A stretch of 64,000 nucleotides of DNA. Origin: G963717155 sp963717155 (lineage in GTDB: Bacteria; Actinomycetota; Thermoleophilia; Gaiellales; JALYLC01). Positions 41,635 through 51,533 of this stretch are shown piece after piece. The DNA is taken from contig OY970326.1 in NCBI GenBank assembly GCA_963717155.1, positions 868,001 to 932,000 of the forward strand, in the 5' to 3' direction. The notes beneath the pieces are model-generated. The model did no database searches and had not been told where the DNA came from. It saw nothing but the letters and a program-made list of their open reading frames with translations. Each line of letters starts with the position of its first letter. Position 1 is the first letter of the stretch. The translations under genes were made by a program, and so were the position numbers.

Positions 41635-41640
41635 TACCGT
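41635..41640 (+). promoter_or_regulatory. -10 box (TACCGT), leaderless promoter of the lyase-like gene
   Basis: TACCGT lies 6 nt before the ATG at 41647 and there is no ribosome site. Confidence 0.45.
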
Positions 41641-41646
41641 GCCGGC

Positions 41647-43047
41647 ATGCCGGTCACGTTGCGCGATCCGCAGGACCTCGATCTGCGCGCCTATCGTCGG
41701 ATCGCCTGGGACGGCGAGGGCGTCGAGCTCGACCCGGGCGCCCTCGAGCGCATCGCCGAGCAACGGGCGGCGTTCGAGGCGTTCGTCGCGGCGAACGAGG
41801 GCGAGCGCCTGTACGGCGTGACCACGGCGCACCATCGGGGCGCGAGCACGCTGCTCTCGCCCGCGGCGCGCGTCGCCTACGCCCGCCGTGTGCCGCCCGT
41901 TCCGGCGACGTTCGGCCCGTCGCTTCCCGAGCGCCTGGTCCGTGGCATCGTCGCGGCCCGCGTTGCCGGCTTCATCGGCGGCGGCTCGGCCGTGCGGCCC
42001 GAGCTCGCGTTGGCGGTCGCCGCGATGCTTGACGCGCCGATGCCCCACGTGCCGGCCCGGGGGCACGGCGATCCCGGCGAGATCATCGCGCTCGGTGCGA
42101 CGTTCGCACACCTGGAGGACGTCGTGGCGCTCGAGGCGAAGGAGGGCATGGCCCTCGTGAACGGCGCGCCGTGCGCAGCAGCCGCGCTCGCCGATGCGGC
42201 GCTGGGTGCCCGTGGGCGGCTCGTCGTGCTGGAGGAGGCTTTCGCCCTCGCGCTCGAGGCCGTGCGCGCGCCGCATGCGCACCTCGATCCCGCGCTCGAC
42301 GCGACCTGGCGCGACCCGCACGAGGCGGCGTCGCTGCAGAGCCTCCGGACGCTGCTCGAGAATGGCGCGCCAGAGCGTCGGTCCCATCAGGTAGCGGTCG
42401 CCTTCCGCGATGGACCTCGACTCCTCGGCTGGTTTCGACGTGTCCTCCAGCAGGCCGAGGAGTGCGCCGCGATCTCGCTGTCCGCTCCCGGGGACAACCC
42501 GACGTTCGCGCCGGACGCTGCGGGTGCGCCGGCGCGCCTGCTCTCGAACGCGGGGTACCACGACCCGCGCGCTGCGCCCGCGTTGAATGCGCTGGCCGCG
42601 TCGTTCGCGGACCTGGCGAGCCTGGCTGCGGTCCAGGCGACCCGGCTGGCCGAGGATCCGGACGGGCTTGCAGCGGGCGAGGACGTGCCGTACGTGACGC
42701 TGCTCTCGATGACGGCGCTCGGCTGGGCCGAGGAGGCGCGCGTCGCGGCAGCGCCGACGCTGGTCTCGCTCGGCGGCAGCGCCCCGAGCGACACATCGTC
42801 GCCGGCGCTGCTGGCCTGGCGTCTCGCGGAGGATGCCGCGACCTGCCTGCAGGCGGTGCTGGCGTGTCTGGAGGTCCTCGCGACGCACACGATCCACGCG
42901 TCGGGACGGCGCCCGCCCCCGCGGTTGCAGCATCGGTTCGACGAGGTCATCGCCGCCTTCCCGATCGGATCGCAGCCGCGCGACTGGAGTGCGGGGCTCG
43001 AGCTCGTCGCGCGCGCCATCGAGCGACAGGTGCGCGAGTCGCGCTAG
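41647..43047 (+). CDS. Aromatic amino acid lyase (HAL/PAL) homologue lacking the MIO triad
   Basis: About 466 residues with the histidine/phenylalanine ammonia-lyase layout: LYGVTTAHHRGAS at the substrate loop, VRPELALAVAAMLDAP, then KEGMALVNGAPCAAAALAD, and ISLSAPGDNPTFAPD. In active members an Ala-Ser-Gly triad in GSVGASGDLAPLAH cyclises to the MIO electrophile. The aligned place here (residues about 137-150) reads ARGHGDPGEIIALGATFAHL, with no Ala-Ser-Gly. It may be a non-lyase or use another mechanism. Residues about 238-262 look unusual and could hide compensating indels. It is convergent with metX; the stops overlap by 4 nt. Confidence 0.75.
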   Translation: MPVTLRDPQDLDLRAYRRIAWDGEGVELDPGALERIAEQRAAFEAFVAANEGERLYGVTTAHHRGASTLLSPAARVAYARRVPPVPATFGPSLPERLVRGIVAARVAGFIGGGSAVRPELALAVAAMLDAPMPHVPARGHGDPGEIIALGATFAHLEDVVALEAKEGMALVNGAPCAAAALADAALGARGRLVVLEEAFALALEAVRAPHAHLDPALDATWRDPHEAASLQSLRTLLENGAPERRSHQVAVAFRDGPRLLGWFRRVLQQAEECAAISLSAPGDNPTFAPDAAGAPARLLSNAGYHDPRAAPALNALAASFADLASLAAVQATRLAEDPDGLAAGEDVPYVTLLSMTALGWAEEARVAAAPTLVSLGGSAPSDTSSPALLAWRLAEDAATCLQAVLACLEVLATHTIHASGRRPPPRLQHRFDEVIAAFPIGSQPRDWSAGLELVARAIERQVRESR

Positions 43048-44204
43048 GCGCGGACCTCGACGTCGCGCACGAACTCCTGGACGCGCTGGAGGTACTCGGG
43101 CACGTCGAGCAGGAACGAGTCGTGTCCGAACGGCGAGCGCACCTCGTGCGAGCTGACCGGGACGCCGTTCCGCTCGAGCACGCGGGTGATGCGCTGCGGA
43201 GTGGGCGGTGCCGAAGCGCCAGTCCGACGAGAAGCTGAGGACCAGGAAGCGCGTGTTCGTCCGCGCGAGCGCCGGTACCGGCGCGTGCTCATCGGGAAAC
43301 GGGTCGAACAGGTCGAGCACGCGCGTGTAGTAGAGGTAGGTGTTGGCGTCGAAGCGCTCGGCGAAGCCGTCGCCCTGGTAGTGGAGATAGCTCTCGATCG
43401 CGAAGTCGATGTCGAAGCCGCCGTGCGGCTGCGCGTCCGCCGTGCTGCAGGCGCCGGCCGAAGCGCTCCTCCATCAGCTCCTCGGAGAGGTAGGTGATGT
43501 GCCCGACCATGCGCGCGATCGCGAGGCCGTTCCTCGGCCGCCGCCCGACCGTCGTAGTAGTCGCCGCCGTGGAAGTCGGGGTCGCGGAGGATCGACTGAC
43601 GGGCGACCTCCGAGAATGCGATGTTCTGCGCCGAGAGCCTCGACGTCGAGCATGCGAGCACTGCGGAGTCGAGCTCGTCGGGCGCGTCGAGCACCCACTG
43701 CAGCGCCTGCATCCCGCCGAGCGAGCCGCCGATCACGCAGCGCAGCCGCTCGACGCCGAGGTGGCGGCAGAGCGCTCGGTGGACCGTCACGAGGTCCTGC
43801 ATCGTGATCGCGGGGAAGCGAAGCCCGTACGGCGCACCGGTGCGCGGATCGATCGAGCTCGGCCCGGTGGTGCCGTTGCACCCGCCGAGCAGGTTCGATG
43901 AGATCACGAACAGGCGGTCCGTGTCGATCGGCTTGCCCGGGCCGATCATCGTGTCCCACCAGCCGGGCCGGGAGCTGTTGCCGTGGTGTCCCGCGGCATG
44001 CGCGTCCCCCGTCAGGGCATGGCACACGTACACGGCGTTCGTCCGTGCCGCGTTGAGGGTTCCGTACGTCTCGTAGGCGACCTCGACCGGCGCGAGCGTC
44101 GCGCCGGATGCGAGCACCAGCGGATCGCGCTCGTCGAAGAGCGTGACCGTGCGGGTCTCGACGAGCCCGAGCGAGCTCGCGCCGGAAGAGGTCGTCACCG
44201 ACAT
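43044..44204 (-). CDS. metX: Homoserine O-acetyltransferase (frameshifted)
   Basis: Acylates homoserine for direct sulfhydrylation to methionine. Alpha/beta-hydrolase fold with VYVCHALTGDAHAAGH, SSNLLGGCNGTTGPSSI and the nucleophile motif GGSLGGMQALQWVL; the C-terminal catalytic His lies in SPFGHDSFLLD. Three extra bases (near 43535, 43455 and 43210) shift the frame and return it, so the locus is 3n long while about 100 middle residues are garbled; repaired pieces include MVGHITYLSEELMEERFGRRL split by the middle indel. Only 6 bp downstream of metY. Confidence 0.92.
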   Translation of the reverse strand: MSVTTSSGASSLGLVETRTVTLFDERDPLVLASGATLAPVEVAYETYGTLNAARTNAVYVCHALTGDAHAAGHHGNSSRPGWWDTMIGPGKPIDTDRLFVISSNLLGGCNGTTGPSSIDPRTGAPYGLRFPAITMQDLVTVHRALCRHLGVERLRCVIGGSLGGMQALQWVLDAPDELDSAVLACSTSRLSAQNIAFSEVARQSILRDPDFHGGDYYDGRAAAEERPRDRAHGRAHHLPLRGADGGALRPAPAARRTRSRTAASTSTSRSRAISTTRATASPSASTPTPTSTTRACSTCSTRFPMSTRRYRRSRGRTRASWSSASRRTGASAPPTPQRITRVLERNGVPVSSHEVRSPFGHDSFLLDVPEYLQRVQEFVRDVEVRA

Positions 44205-44210
44205 CGCTCT

Positions 44211-45541
44211 CTAGGCCGGCACTGCCACTGCGGGCCTTCGCGAGCGCCTGGTCGATGTCGCCGAGGATGTCGTCGATGTGCTCGATGCCCGACCGCCAGG
44301 CGCACCGTGTCCGGCGTGACGCCCGCTGCGGCGAGCTCCTCGTCGTTCAGCTGCGAGTGCGTCGTCGTCGCGGGGTGGATCGCGAGCGACTTCGCATCGC
44401 CGATGTTGGCGAGGTGCGAGAACAGGCCGAGGCTCTCGATGAACGTGCGTCCCGCCTCGAGTCCGCCGTCGATGCCGAACGTGACGAGCGCGCCGTAGCC
44501 GCCCCGGAGCGTGCGGCTCGGCGACCTCGTGGTAGGGGTCGTCCTCCAGCCCGGGGTAGTTGACCCAGCGCACCTGCGGGTGCTGCGCGAGGTGCTCGGC
44601 GACCGTCTGGCGCGTTCTGGTTGTGGCGCTCCATGCGCAGCGGCAGCGTCTCGATGCCCTGCAGGAACAGGAACGCGTTGAACGGCGAGATCGCCGCGCC
44701 CGTGTTGCGCAGCAGCACCGTGCGAACGCGGCCGATGTAGGCCGACGGCCCGAGCGCGTCGGTCCAGACGACGCCGTGGTACGACGGGTCGGGCTTGGTC
44801 GAGCCCGGGGTAGCGGTCGGGCTGCGCCGCCCAGTCGAAGCTGCCGTTGTCGACGATCGCGCCGCCGATCGAGGTGCCGTGGCCGCCGATGTACTTCGTC
44901 AGCGAGTGCACCGCGACGTCGGCTCCGAGCTCGAACACGCGGGCAGCCGATCGGCGTCGGCACGGTGTTGTCGACGATCAGCGGGAGGCCTGCCGCGTGT
45001 GCGGCGTCGGCCCACGCGCGGATGTCGATCACGTTCAGCTTCGGGTTGCCGATCGTCTCGACGAACACGAGCCGCGTCTTGTCGTCGACGAGGCGCGCGA
45101 GATCGTCCGGGTCGATCGGGTCGACGAACCGCACCTCGATGCCGTACTGCGGCAGCGTGTGCGCGAACAGGTTGTACGTGCCGCCGTACAGCGTCGAGAC
45201 GGAGACGATGTTGTCGCCTGCCCGCGTCGACGTTCAGGACCGAGTAGGTGACGGCCGGCCTGCCCGGAGGCGAGTACGAGGGCCGCGAACGGCGTCTCGA
45301 CGAGACCCGAGCCCTCGAGCTGCGCGAGGCGCTGCTCGAGCACGCTCCAGGTCGGGTTCATGATCCGCGTGTAGATGTTGCCGAGCTGCTTCAGCGCGAA
45401 CAGGTCGGCGGCGTGCTCGGTGTCGTCGAACGTGAACGACGTCGTCTGGTAGATCGGGACCGCGCGCGCGTTCGTCGTCGGGTCAGGCGACTGCCCGCCG
45501 TGCAGGGCGATCGTCTCTGGTCTCTGTCCGTTGGTGCTCAT
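44211..45541 (-). CDS. metY: O-acetylhomoserine sulfhydrylase (frameshifted)
   Basis: PLP enzyme forming homocysteine from O-acetylhomoserine and sulfide. The start (PETIALHGGQSPDPTTNARA, VPIYQTTSFTFDDTEHAAD) and the sections LVFVETIGNPKLNVIDI, VHSLTKYIGGHGTSIGG with the PLP lysine, and SLGLFSHLANIGDAKSL are typical of the Cys/Met-metabolism family. At least seven indels occur, near 45224, 45250, 44945, 44805, 44615, 44515 and 44285. The ATG at 45541 has an excellent AGGAGGAG ribosome site. Under the SAM-I riboswitch upstream, with metX downstream. Confidence 0.92.
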
Positions 45542-45609
45542 GCGCTCCTCCTGGGGGGTCTCGTCCCGGGTACGCCTGGGCTCCCGGACTCCCGCAGGTG
45601 TTGGAGCCG

Positions 45610-45743
45610 GCGCTTCCATCTTCCGCACCTGACCGCCCGGGACTGAACGGCGATGCGCTGGAAGGAGCACCTGTCAGGCCCTTGCCCCGGTTGCTGCGGT
45701 GTCGTCAGGCCAGATCCCTCGACCGCTCGTCATGGTTGCGCGA
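45610..45743 (-). ncRNA. SAM-I (S-box) riboswitch upstream of metY-metX
   Basis: On the minus strand the core reads GAGCGG-TC-GAGGGA-TCTGGCC, then CGACACCGCAGCAACC, AGGTGCTCCTTCCAGC and GCGGAAGATGGAAGC. These are the ordered S-box blocks (GAGGGA, CTGGCC, GCAACC, GGTGCT, TTCCAGC, GAAGATGG). P1 forms from CGCGCAACCAT and ATGGAAGCGC, with a two-base mismatch. The 68-nt stretch to the ATG includes the AGGAGGAG ribosome site and is the likely expression platform. SAM binding should shut off metY-metX. Confidence 0.88.
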
Positions 45744-46066
45744 CGCCGACGATAGCAGGCCCCAGTCGGATTAGGTGCGCTTATGCGCTACATGAATTAG
45801 CGGTGAGATAGTTGCACTCGTACTACGTGTTTTTCCGGTGAAGAAGGGCATATCGCTCGACGTAGGGGTGCCATTACGCGTCCTAGATGCGTATCGTGTC
45901 TGGAGAGATACCCGCTATCCACTGGAATTCGAGATGGGTGGCGGTCGTTCTAACAAGTGGCGAGGTCCCCAAACATCCGGACCGGCCACACTTTTTCGCG
46001 AGCAGCAATGAGGTCGCGGCGACGATTCTTGCAGGGGTCGGCCGTGGCGAGGAGTAACGGAACACC
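45744..46066. other. Lower-GC intergenic region between metY-metX and the sigma factor gene
   Basis: A 320-bp divergent promoter region, clearly more AT-rich than the genes. No coding frame is convincing. It must hold the metY promoter (a CCTAAT-type -10 on the minus strand near 45770 is possible) and the promoter of the sigma gene. No CIRCE or SOS palindrome is visible. Confidence 0.5.
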
Positions 46067-47131
46067 ATGATCCTTTCTGGAAATCTCGAGGCGCTTCCCG
46101 AGCTGGAACGCCTCATCGATTCGGGTACCGAGCGCGGCTCGCTGAGCACCGTCGAGATCGCGGAAGCACTCGCCGAGAGCGAGCTCGATCCCGTTCGTCT
46201 TGAGGACGTGTATCGCGAGCTCGAGCGGCATGGCATCGAGCTCGTGGAAGAGGCAGCACCGGTCGCAGAGCGTGAGGTTGCGCAGCGGGTCGTCACCCTC
46301 GAGGGTACGACCGACTCGCTCGAGCGCTTCCTGCACGAGATCGGCCGCTACCCGCTGCTGACGAAGGTGGAGGAGATCCAGCTCGCCAAGCGCGTCGAGC
46401 AGGGCGACCTCGAGGCGAAGCGGCGCATGATCGAGTCGAACCTGCGGCTCGTCGTGTCGATCGCCAAGAAGTACCGCGGCCAGGGCCTCGGCTTCCTGGA
46501 TCTGATCCAGGAGGGCACCGTCGGCCTGATCCGCGCGGTCGAGAAGTTCGACTGGCGGCGCGATCTGAAGTTCTCGACGTACGCGACCTGGTGGATCCGC
46601 CAGGCCGTCGCGCGTGGGCTTGCCGACAAGTCGCGCACGGTGCGGCTGCCGGTACACGTCGTCGAGCGGCTGCAGAAGATCAACCGCGCCGAGCGCACGC
46701 TGCTCGCGCGACTCGGGCGCGACCCTTCGGACGAAGAGGTCGCCGAAGAGGCTCGTCTGCCGCTCTACCAGGTGCTCGGTGTCCGCTCCGCGGCTCGCTC
46801 GGCGATGTCGCTCGACGAGCCGATCGGCTCCGATGGCGAGTCGAGCTTCTCGGACGTCCTCGCCGACGACAACGCCGAGGATCCCGCCGAGGTGGTGGGT
46901 GACGCCCAGCGCGGCATGACCCTCAGCTCGGTGCTCGAGGCGCTCCCGGAGCGCCAGCGCGTCGTCGTCACGATGCGGTACGGCCTCGACGGGCGCGATC
47001 CGCGCACGCTCGACGAGATCGCGAAGGAGCTCCGCCTGACCCGCGAGCGCGTCCGGCAGATCGAGGTCGAGACGCTCGGCCAGCTCGCCGCGCTCCGCGA
47101 GCTGCAGGAGCTTCGCGAGCTGCCGGCGTAA
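46067..47131 (+). CDS. rpoD: RNA polymerase sigma-70 factor, primary (SigA/RpoD) type
   Basis: 354 residues, intact. A short region 1.1-like start (STVEIAEALAESELDPVRL) is followed by region 1.2 DSLERFLHEIGRYPLL, region 2 (NLRLVVSIAKKYRGQGLGFL, FDWRRDLKFSTYATWWIRQA), region 3 and region 4 (VVVTMRYGLDGRDPRTLDEI, TRERVRQIEVETLGQL). The complete region 2.4 and 4.2 and the length fit a group 1 or group 2 factor; group 1 is likely but another primary sigma may exist. GAGGAG lies 12 nt upstream of the ATG. Confidence 0.85.
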   Translation: MILSGNLEALPELERLIDSGTERGSLSTVEIAEALAESELDPVRLEDVYRELERHGIELVEEAAPVAEREVAQRVVTLEGTTDSLERFLHEIGRYPLLTKVEEIQLAKRVEQGDLEAKRRMIESNLRLVVSIAKKYRGQGLGFLDLIQEGTVGLIRAVEKFDWRRDLKFSTYATWWIRQAVARGLADKSRTVRLPVHVVERLQKINRAERTLLARLGRDPSDEEVAEEARLPLYQVLGVRSAARSAMSLDEPIGSDGESSFSDVLADDNAEDPAEVVGDAQRGMTLSSVLEALPERQRVVVTMRYGLDGRDPRTLDEIAKELRLTRERVRQIEVETLGQLAALRELQELRELPA

Positions 47132-47155
47132 CGAGCCAGGGAACCACGCATTGCC

Positions 47156-47189
47156 AACGGCCCCGCCCCGGCGGGGCCGTTGCAGTTTT
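47156..47189 (+). terminator. Rho-independent terminator after the sigma factor gene
   Basis: A perfect 12-bp inverted repeat (AACGGCCCCGCC / GGCGGGGCCGTT) followed by GCAGTTTT. It is the best intrinsic terminator in the window. Confidence 0.85.
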
Positions 47190-47202
47190 CGAAGGCCTGA
47201 GG

Positions 47203-47979
47203 CTAGGCCGCGATCGGCGCGGCGCGCTCCTCGGCGAGCGCGCGCAGACCGGCCGCGAGGGGAACCGCGGCGTCGAGCAGCCACGCCTCGTCGCCGTCCT
47301 CGTACAACGGCCGGCCGAGGGCGAACCCGCAGGCGCCCTGCTCGGCGGCCGAGGAGAGCTCGTACGACAGCTCGTCGGGCCGCTCGCCCGCGAGCTCGCA
47401 CACCCACGCGCCATGCGCTCCACTCGCCCCGGACAGCGGCAGCATCAGCAGATCGGCGCAGGCGTCGCCCGCGAGGCGTGCGGCCTCGGCGGCCAGGCCC
47501 GCCCGCGCGTTCCCGGGGGGCTCGCCAGGGCCGCGCGGGATCACGATGCGCAGCACGAGCGGGAGCCCTTCCTCGTGGCATGCGAGCGCGGCGAGCGCCG
47601 CGATGCGCACCGCGCGCTCGGCCTGCGCGGGCATGTCAGGACGGATCGGGACGCGAAGCAGCGCTGCCGACGCGCCGATCCGCCGTGCGGCGCCCGGCGA
47701 GAAGGAGGTGTCGAGTCGCACGGCGAGGGGCTCGCGCGGCGCCTCGGTGAGGTCGGCGGCGAGGCCGGTCCGGCCCGGAAGACGCCCTCCGGCGGCCGCA
47801 CCCGCGGCATCGGCCGGCGCGAGGCACACGCCTGTGAGATGCGGGCCCAGCGCGTCGAGCGCGGCGCGGCGCACCGTCGGCGGCGCACCGCCGAGCAGGC
47901 CGAGAGCGACGACGCCACGGGGCCCGGCCAGCTGCGCGAGACCGCGACGGCGTCCCGCGGACGCGAGGTCGGCGATCAC
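47203..47979 (-). CDS. Hypothetical protein, TIM-barrel aldolase-like
   Basis: 258 residues from a GTG, intact. Alternating beta-alpha units (VVALGLLGGAP, LTGVCLAPAD, LAVRLDTSFSP, LPLVLRIVIPRGPGEPP, ACADLLMLPLSG) suggest a (beta/alpha)8 barrel like the LacD/DeoC aldolases. I cannot confirm catalytic residues or name a substrate. The GTG overlaps the stop of the bPH2 gene upstream, so the two are translationally coupled. Confidence 0.5.
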   Translation of the reverse strand: MIADLASAGRRRGLAQLAGPRGVVALGLLGGAPPTVRRAALDALGPHLTGVCLAPADAAGAAAGGRLPGRTGLAADLTEAPREPLAVRLDTSFSPGAARRIGASAALLRVPIRPDMPAQAERAVRIAALAALACHEEGLPLVLRIVIPRGPGEPPGNARAGLAAEAARLAGDACADLLMLPLSGASGAHGAWVCELAGERPDELSYELSSAAEQGACGFALGRPLYEDGDEAWLLDAAVPLAAGLRALAEERAAPIAA

Positions 47980-48458
47980 CGGGCGATCCGAACGTTCGCG
48001 ATCACGCGCGATACCTCCGCAGGGTGTGGGACGAAGTGCACGCCGCGCCGCGAGCGGCCGTCGCCGACGAGCAGGGTGCCGTAGCCGAGCAGACGCTGGA
48101 TCGGTCCCTGGCGTACGCCGAGCCGGGACACCGAGCGGAGCGGCACGGTCTCGGCCTCGAGGCGCGCGCCGCCGGCCAGCAGCACCACCTGCAGCGGCGT
48201 CACGGCGACGAGCGTGCGATCCCAGCGGAAGACCGCTCGCGCGGCGCGCAGCACGGCGACCACGGCCGCCGCGGCTGCCGCCACCGCGGCGACCGGCGCG
48301 CCCTCGAGATCGATGCGCGTGAGCTCGAGCACGACGAAGGCGGCCAGGATCACGATCACGACTGCGAGCGCGAGCGGCCGGGCGAGCGCCGCTGCGTGCG
48401 GCCGGGCCGCCCACAGCACGGGCTCGTCGGGCCCGAGGAAGCGCTCGATTGCCACCAT
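47976..48458 (-). CDS. Bacterial PH-domain membrane protein (bPH2/DUF304 type)
   Basis: 160 residues, intact. Two hydrophobic segments (LALAVVIVILAAFVVLELT, APVAAVAAAAAAVVAVLRA) precede a bPH2 domain: DRTLVAVTPLQVVLLAGG, EAETVPLRSVSRLGVRQG, RLLGYGTLLVGDGRS, VHFVPHPAEVSRVI. Such proteins sit in the membrane with the PH-like domain inside; no function is established. Divergent from uvrA and co-directional with the barrel-like gene. Confidence 0.75.
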   Translation of the reverse strand: MVAIERFLGPDEPVLWAARPHAAALARPLALAVVIVILAAFVVLELTRIDLEGAPVAAVAAAAAAVVAVLRAARAVFRWDRTLVAVTPLQVVLLAGGARLEAETVPLRSVSRLGVRQGPIQRLLGYGTLLVGDGRSRRGVHFVPHPAEVSRVIANVRIAR

Positions 48459-48533
48459 TTGCAGCCCTTCGGCGTGCGCGGCGCAACTCCTTCCCGGCGG
48501 CGATCACCGTCGTCCGAGGGCTCGGATACTGTA

Positions 48534-48547
48534 CGAACATGCGTTCG
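48534..48547 (+). promoter_or_regulatory. SOS box (LexA site) upstream of uvrA
   Basis: Perfect CGAAC-ATGC-GTTCG palindrome. A GATACT -10-like box ends 3 bp before it, so the site would cover the transcription start. The ATG inside the box is therefore not the uvrA start. Confidence 0.85.
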
Positions 48548-48622
48548 AGGGAAGCCGTTGCAGAGTACGCTGGTAGACTGCCCGAGAGTCTTCTAAATTC
48601 CGTTGATTTGCAGGAGATTTCA

Positions 48623-51484
48623 CTGCCAGCAGACGACATCGTCATTCACGGCGCGCGCGAGCACAATCTGAAGGACGTGACCGTGCGTCTCCCGCGCGGC
48701 CGCCTGATCTGCATCACGGGCCTCTCCGGCTCGGGAAAGTCGTCGCTCGCATTCGACACGCTGTACGCCGAAGGCCAACGCCGCTACGTCGAGTCGCTGT
48801 CGGCGTACGCCCGCCAGTTCCTCGGGCAGATGGACAAGCCCGACGTCGACTCCATCGAGGGCCTCTCGCCCGCGATCTCGATCGATCAGAAGACGACCTC
48901 GCGCAATCCGCGGTCGACGGTCGGCACCGTCACCGAGATCTCCGACTATCTCCGGCTCCTGTATGCCCGGATCGGGCACCCGCACTGCCCGATCTGCGGC
49001 CGGGCGATCTCGGGACAGTCGGCCGAGCAGATCGTCGATCAGGTGCTCGCGCTGCCCGACGGGCACGCGATTCACGGTCGACGCTCCGGTCGTGCGCGGC
49101 CGCAAGGGCGAGCATCGCGACGTGCTCGACGAGCTGCGGGGCGAGGGCTTCACGCGCGTCCGGGTCGACGACGAGGCCTACCTGATCGAGGACGTTCCGC
49201 CGCTCGACAAGAAGTTCAAGCACGACATCGCAGTCGTGGTCGATCGGCTCGTGATGAAGGACGATCTGCGCAAGCGACTGGCCGACTCGGTCGAGACGGC
49301 GATCCAGCTCGCCGACGGGCTCGTCGAGATCTCGGTCGTCGACGGCGAGCGACGGCTGTACTCCGAGAAGTTCGCGTGTCCCGAGCATGGCGTGTCGCTG
49401 CCCGAGATGGCGCCGCGCGTGTTCAGCTTCAACTCGCCGCACGGTGCGTGCCCGCGCTGCACCGGACTCGGCGCGCAGCTCGAGATCGATCCCGAGCTCG
49501 TCGTGCCCGACCCGTCGCTGTCGATCGCCCAGGGAGCCCTGGCACCCTGGAACCTCGCAGGCTCGAGCTTCTTCGACGAGCTCGTGAACGGGGTCGTCGA
49601 CCGCTACGAGATCGACGTCGACGTCCCGTGGGGCGATCTCCCGGGCGACCAGCGCGACCTGTTCCTGTGGGGCACGGGCGATGAGAAGGTCTACGTCACC
49701 TACCGGCCACGCCACGGGCGCGGCCGCTCGCGCAGCTACCTGACGGCGTTCGAGGGCATCGTCCCGGGCCTCGAGCGCCGGTATCGCGAGACCGAGTCGG
49801 CGCTGCAGAAGGAGCGGATCGAGCAGTACATGGCGCTCCGCGCCGTGCCCGGTCTGCAACGGGGCGCGCCTGAAGCCCGAGTCGCTCGCCGTGACGGTCA
49901 GCGGGCTCAACATCGACCAGTTCACGGAGAAGTCGGTGCGCGAGGCGCTCGAGTTCGTCGCGCACCTCGAGCTCGGCGAGACCGATCGCATGATCGGCGC
50001 GCGCATCCTGCGCGAGATCTCCGAGCGACTCACGTTCCTCGACGACGTCGGACTCGAGCTACCTCTCGCTGTCGAGAGGCGCGGCGACGCTCTCGGGCGG
50101 CGAGGCGCAGCGCATCCGGCTCGCCACGCAGATCGGATCGAGCCTTGTCGGCGTGCTGTACATCCTCGACGAGCCGTCGATCGGGTTGCACCAGCGCGAC
50201 AACCGCCGCCTGATCGCGACGCTCGAGCGTCTGCGCGACCTCGGCAACACGGTCATCGTCGTCGAGCACGACGAGGAGACGATGCGGGCGTCCGACTGGC
50301 TGATCGACATGGGCCCGGGCGCCGGCGTTCACGGCGGGCGGGTCGTCGCCGAGGGGACGGCGGCGCAGGTGGCGCGCAAACGAGGGTCGCTGACCGGCGC
50401 GTTCCTTTCGGGGCGTCGACAGATCGCCGTTCCGGCGCGGCGGACGCCGGGAGCCGCGTGGCTCCGCGTGTACGGGGCGAGCCAGCACAACCTGCGCGAC
50501 GTCGACATCGAGATCCCGGTCGGCTGCTTCGTCGCGGTCACCGGGGTCTCCGGGTCCGGCAAGTCGACGCTCGTCAACGAGATCGTGCACAAGGCGCTGC
50601 AGAACCGGCTGCACCGCATGCGCGTGCGGCCGGGCTCGCATCGTGCGATCGAGGGGCTCGAGGCGTTCGACAAGGTGATCGCGATCGACCAGTCGCCGAT
50701 CGGGCGGACGCCGCGCTCGAACCCTGCGACCTACACCGGGCTCTTCGACCAGATCCGCGAGCTCTACTCGCAGACGCCGGACGCCCGCGTGCGCGGCTAC
50801 AAGCCAGGACGTTTCTCGTTCAACGTCAAGGGCGGGCGCTGCGAGACGTGCAAGGGCGACGGCACCATCAAGATCGAGATGCACTTCCTGCCCGACGTGT
50901 ACGTGCCGTGCGAGGTCTGCAAGGGACGCCGCTACAACCGCGAGACCCTCGAGGTGCGCTATCGAGGGAAGTCGATCGCCGACGTCCTCGACATGTCCGT
51001 CGAGGAGGCGCTGGCGTTCTTCTCGAAGGTTCCGCGACTGGCGCGCCGTCTTCAGACGCTGCACGACGTGGGCCTCGACTACGTGCGCATGGGTCAGCCG
51101 GCGACGACGCTCTCGGGCGGTGAGGCGCAGCGCGTCAAGCTCGCGACCGAGCTGTCCAAGGTCGCGACGGGGCGGACGTTCTACATCCTCGACGAGCCGA
51201 CCACCGGTCTGCACGTCGCCGATGTCGAGAAGCTCCTCGAGGTGCTGCAGCGACTCGTCGACTCGGGCAACACCGTCCTCGTGATCGAGCACAACCTCGA
51301 CGTCGTCAAGCAGGCCGACTGGTTGATCGACATGGGTCCCGAAGGTGGTGACGAGGGAGGACTCGTGGTCGCGGTCGGCACTCCCGAGCACGTGGCCACC
51401 GTCGAGGCGTCGCACACGGGCCGGTACCTGCGGGCCGTGCTCGGCGAACGCGACCGGACGCCGGCTGCGCTCGAGCTCGTGTGA
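48623..51484 (+). CDS. uvrA: Excinuclease ABC subunit A (frameshifted)
   Basis: DNA-damage sensor of nucleotide excision repair, about 950 residues. It begins ADDIVIHGAREHNLKDV, with Walker A LSGSGKSSLAFDTLY, then both ABC signatures (TLSGGEAQRIRLA, TLSGGEAQRVKLA), a second Walker A GVSGSGKSTLVNEI and zinc motifs such as CETCKGDGTIKIEMHFLPD. Extra bases near 49070, 49862, 50063 split it. The start is uncertain: AGGAG lies 6 nt before a CTG at 48623, while an in-frame TTG at 48608 has no ribosome site. Confidence 0.95.
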
Positions 51485-51533
51485 TCGTGCCTTTCGGCTA
51501 CAGATTCTTCTCGAAAGTGCCGAAAATGGCGCA

